DNA of 64,000 nt from positions 2,486,001 to 2,550,000 of the forward strand of contig NZ_AP025944.1 of assembly GCF_024349685.1 (NCBI RefSeq), written 5' to 3'. Every line of letters starts with the position of its first letter. Within the stretch, counting starts at the first letter, position 1. The notes under the pieces are model-generated. The model was not told the origin of the DNA. It was given only the letters and a program-made list of their open reading frames with translations, and made no database searches. Shown piece after piece: positions 61,341-64,000 of the stretch. Position numbers and translations under genes: made by a program. Origin of the DNA: Pseudomonas sp. LRP2-20 (lineage in GTDB: Bacteria > Pseudomonadota > Gammaproteobacteria > Pseudomonadales > Pseudomonadaceae).

Positions 61341-62369
61341 ATGATACGCCTGATGAAGTCTGCTGCACTCGCCGTTGCCGTCTCGCTTAGCGCCACTTCG
61401 GCCTTTGCCGCAGACAACGTTCGCCTGACCGGTTCCGGCGCCAGTTTCCCTGCACCGATCTACCTGACCTGGTTCAAGGACTTCAGCAAGAACACCGCTG
61501 GCGTCACCGTCGACTACCAGTCCAAGGGGAGCGGGGCAGGTGTTCAGGACTTCCTGAACAAGACCGTCGACTTCGCCGCCAGCGACTCGGCCATGAGCGA
61601 AGCAGACATTGCCAAGGTCGGCGAGGGCGTGCAGCTGCTGCCGATGACCGCCGGTGAAATCGTCCTGGCCTACAACCTGCCGGGCAACCCGAAAGGCCTC
61701 AAGCTGCCGCGGGATGTGTACTCCAACATCTTCCTCGGCAAGATCACCAAGTGGAACGACCCACAGATCGTCGCGGCCAACCCAGAGCTGAAACTGCCTG
61801 ACATGCCGATCACCGTGGTCGTGCGTGCCGACTCCAGCGGCACCAACGCGGTCTTCACCAAGCACCTGTCGGCCATCAACGCCGACTTCAAGAAAGACCT
61901 GGGTGAAGGCAACACCGTCAACTGGCCGGCCACCGACAAGTTCATCAAGTCGCCGAAGAACGACGGCGTGACCGCCACCGTTCGCCAGACCCCGGGCGCC
62001 ATCGGCTACATCGAATACGGCTTCGCCAAGCTGGCCAAGGTCGATTTCGCCTCGCTGCAGAACAAGGCCGGCCAATACGTCGTGCCGAACGCCGAGAGCG
62101 GTGCCGAGGCGCTGGCGGCGGTGAAGATGCCGGAAAACCTGATTGCTCACCTGCCGGACCCGGAAGGTGCCAAGTCCTACCCGATCACTTCCTACACCTG
62201 GATGATCTTCCGCAAGGACAACGGCAGCCCGGAAAAGGCCAAGGCCATGCGTGACATGGTCGAGTACGGCCTGACCCACGGTCAGAAGATCGCCGACTCG
62301 ATGGGCTACATCCCGCTGCCACCGTCGGTTGTCGACGAAGTGCGCAAAGCGTCGCAAAGCATCCAGTAA
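61341..62369 (+). CDS. pstS: Phosphate ABC transporter substrate-binding protein PstS
   Basis: This 342-aa periplasmic protein has a signal peptide (IRLMKSAALAVAVSLSATSA ending FAA). Phosphate-binding motifs are LTGSGASFPAPIYLTWFKDF, YQSKGSGAGVQDF, FAASDSAM and VVRADSSGTNAVFTKHLS. It binds phosphate with high affinity for the PstCAB importer. The ATG at 61341 follows GGAGCG; an upstream in-frame ATG at 61257 is rejected because the Pho box would lie inside the gene. It is the first gene of the pst operon. Confidence 0.95.
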   Translation: MIRLMKSAALAVAVSLSATSAFAADNVRLTGSGASFPAPIYLTWFKDFSKNTAGVTVDYQSKGSGAGVQDFLNKTVDFAASDSAMSEADIAKVGEGVQLLPMTAGEIVLAYNLPGNPKGLKLPRDVYSNIFLGKITKWNDPQIVAANPELKLPDMPITVVVRADSSGTNAVFTKHLSAINADFKKDLGEGNTVNWPATDKFIKSPKNDGVTATVRQTPGAIGYIEYGFAKLAKVDFASLQNKAGQYVVPNAESGAEALAAVKMPENLIAHLPDPEGAKSYPITSYTWMIFRKDNGSPEKAKAMRDMVEYGLTHGQKIADSMGYIPLPPSVVDEVRKASQSIQ

Positions 62370-62442
62370 CACCCTCAGGCGCTCCCGGCGCGGTGTGGCC
62401 ACCGTGCCGGGCGTGTTTGCCCTTAGTCCCGGAATCAGCCGA

Positions 62443-63411
62443 ATGAACACACCTTTTGCCATACCGGATAACCCAGACTCCGCGTGCCAGCCGCCGTCCA
62501 CCAAGGACTTCCTGGTCGATCGCACCTTCCGTGCCCTTGCACGTATCGGTGTGGTGCTGATTCTCGCGCTGGTATTCGCGTTGGTATACGAAGTAGGACG
62601 CAAAGCACTTCCAGGCATGGAAAAGCACGGGTTTGACGTGCTGTTTGGCAGTGTGTGGGACGTCAACCAGGGCAAATACGGCATTCTGCCCGCCATCTGG
62701 GGCACGCTTTACAGCGCCCTGATCGCCTTGTTGATCGCCGGTTTCTTCGGTGTCAGCATGGCCATTTTCCTGACCCAGGATTTCTTGCCGGCGAGGCTTG
62801 CCGCGGTGTTTCGCACCATCGTCGAGCTGCTTGCCGCCATCCCCAGCGTCGTTTACGGCCTGTGGGGCATCTATGTGGTGATTCCGGCCATCCGGCCGTT
62901 GACCGCCTGGCTGAACAGCGAGCTGGGCTGGATCCCGTTCTTCGGCACCTCCCTGAGTGGCCCCGGCCTGCTGCCGGCGGCGTTGGTGCTGGCGATCATG
63001 ATCCTGCCGACCATTGCCGCGGTGTCCCAGGATGCGCTGACCAGCGTACCGATGAAGACCAAACAGGCCGCCTACGGCATGGGCACCACCCATTGGGAAG
63101 CCATCCTCAAGGTGATGGTGCCGTCGGCCGCCACCGGCATCTTCGGCTCCCTGGTGCTGGGCCTTGGCCGCGCACTGGGCGAAACCATGGCCCTGGCCAT
63201 GCTGGTGGGTAACGCAAACACCATCACCCTTTCGCTGTTTGCCCCGGCCAACACGCTGGCAGCCTTGCTGGCGCTGAACTTCCCGGAAGCCGGGCCGAAC
63301 GAGGTCGAAGTGCTGATGTATGCCGCACTGGTCCTGATGTTCATCACCTTGCTGGTGAACGTGTTCGGGTCGCTGATCATGCTCTACGCCCAGCGGGGTA
63401 ACAAACAATGA
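62443..63411 (+). CDS. pstC: Phosphate ABC transporter permease PstC
   Basis: This 322-aa inner-membrane protein has six membrane helices. PstC features include GILPAIWGTLYSALIALLIA, VELLAAIPSVVYGLWGIYVV and, in the EAA-like loop, AAYGMGTTHWEAILKVMVPS. The start at 62443 follows a 73-bp gap after pstS. Its stop overlaps the pstA start (ATGA). Confidence 0.94.
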   Translation: MNTPFAIPDNPDSACQPPSTKDFLVDRTFRALARIGVVLILALVFALVYEVGRKALPGMEKHGFDVLFGSVWDVNQGKYGILPAIWGTLYSALIALLIAGFFGVSMAIFLTQDFLPARLAAVFRTIVELLAAIPSVVYGLWGIYVVIPAIRPLTAWLNSELGWIPFFGTSLSGPGLLPAALVLAIMILPTIAAVSQDALTSVPMKTKQAAYGMGTTHWEAILKVMVPSAATGIFGSLVLGLGRALGETMALAMLVGNANTITLSLFAPANTLAALLALNFPEAGPNEVEVLMYAALVLMFITLLVNVFGSLIMLYAQRGNKQ

Positions 63412-64000
63412 CTGACCTGACCGCGGCATCCACCGCATTGCCCAGCCTGCAGCGCCGCTTCGAAGGCCGCGCCCTGCGCAGCCTGGTGCTGACCACCCTG
63501 GTCTGGTGCGTGGCCCTGCTGGCCAGCGTACCGCTGATTTCCGTGCTGTACATGCTGATTTCCCGCGGCGGTGCGCGCCTGAACCTGGAAGTGTTCACCG
63601 AGCTGCCACCCACCGGCTTCGAGATGGGCGGTGGTTTTGGTAACGCCATGGCCGGTACCTTCGCCATGGTCGGCATTGCCGCCGCCATCGCGGTGCCGGT
63701 CGGCATCCTGGCGGCGGTGTTCCTCGCCGAACTCGGGCCCGAGAGCAAACTGGCGAACGCCTCGCGCTTTGCGGCGAAGATGCTCACCGGCCTGCCGTCG
63801 ATCCTCGCCGGTGTATTCGCCTACGCCCTGGTGGTGATGACCACCGGTACCTACTCGGCCCCGGCCGGTGGCGTGGCACTGGCGGTACTGATGCTGCCGA
63901 TCGTCGTGCTGACCGCTGAAGAAGCCATGAAGATGGTGCCCAAGATCATGAAAGATGCCGCTTACGGCATGGGCTGCACCCGCGCCCAGGTGATCTGGAA
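63408..64000 (+). CDS. pstA: Phosphate ABC transporter permease PstA, N-terminal part (cut by window end)
   Basis: The frame opens with ATG at 63408, overlapping the pstC stop by 4 bp, and stays open to the window edge (197 codons). It shows VPLISVLYMLISRGGARLNL, GIAAAIAVPVGILAAVFLAE, TGLPSILAGVFAYALVVMTT and AAYGMGCTRAQVIW, typical of PstA. The 3' end, and probably pstB and phoU, lie to the right. Confidence 0.94.
   Translation, partial: MTDLTAASTALPSLQRRFEGRALRSLVLTTLVWCVALLASVPLISVLYMLISRGGARLNLEVFTELPPTGFEMGGGFGNAMAGTFAMVGIAAAIAVPVGILAAVFLAELGPESKLANASRFAAKMLTGLPSILAGVFAYALVVMTTGTYSAPAGGVALAVLMLPIVVLTAEEAMKMVPKIMKDAAYGMGCTRAQVIW

Overview
The window is a GC-rich, densely coded stretch of a Pseudomonas chromosome, most likely of the P. 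putida group. Evidence for this is the mix of families: a FecI/FecR-type sigma/anti-sigma pair with a siderophore receptor, DUF2790, an SfnB-type sulfur oxidoreductase, Kup, a NodT-type efflux lipoprotein, an EagR/prePAAR/Rhs type VI secretion locus, and REP-like inverted repeats between genes. I see no tRNA, rRNA, CRISPR array, transposase or prophage.

Layout. 1-4351: an RND efflux operon that enters from the left (pump, adaptor, outer membrane lipoprotein). 4401-8372: a siderophore receptor with its FecR-like regulator and ECF sigma factor, behind a Fur box. 8506-14314: small unknown proteins, a HAD hydrolase remnant, a glycine-zipper protein, a CAP-domain protein, an MFS exporter and a DUF2790 protein. 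14483-18735: an ABC exporter and the Kup potassium transporter, separated by a long inverted repeat. 18745-24700: a 2OG-Fe(II) oxygenase and a four-gene nucleoside-type ABC importer (BMP family), separated by a perfect 53-bp inverted repeat. 24959-26233: small stress-type proteins and an OsmC/Ohr-like peroxidase.

26259-33126 is a six-gene minus-strand operon (aldehyde dehydrogenase, M19-like protein, BCCT transporter, a 564-aa protein I do not recognise, DUF3726, RidA) with a divergent LysR regulator. It is the best candidate here for an undescribed catabolic system. It is followed by a second LysR gene, a C45-type N-acyl hydrolase, an MHS-family transporter, a small protein and exonuclease III (34268-38846).

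38848-44357 is an operon that joins a PoxB-like thiamine diphosphate enzyme to a three-subunit molybdenum aldehyde oxidoreductase (PaoABC-like). 45094-50170 is a sulfur-scavenging operon (SfnB, FMN monooxygenase, MetI, MetQ, MetN) with a good sigma-54 promoter. 50334-53364 holds an MFS transporter and several small, hydrophilic or low-complexity proteins, one of only 49 residues.

53358-59492 is an orphan type VI secretion island: VgrG, a 195-aa linker protein, an EagR-type chaperone and a prePAAR/PAAR/Rhs protein. The Rhs gene has lost its end (frameshift and truncation), including the toxin. 59820-64000: a DJ-1/PfpI protein, a GNAT acetyltransferase and the start of the pst phosphate operon behind a Pho box (pstS, pstC, and pstA cut by the window end).
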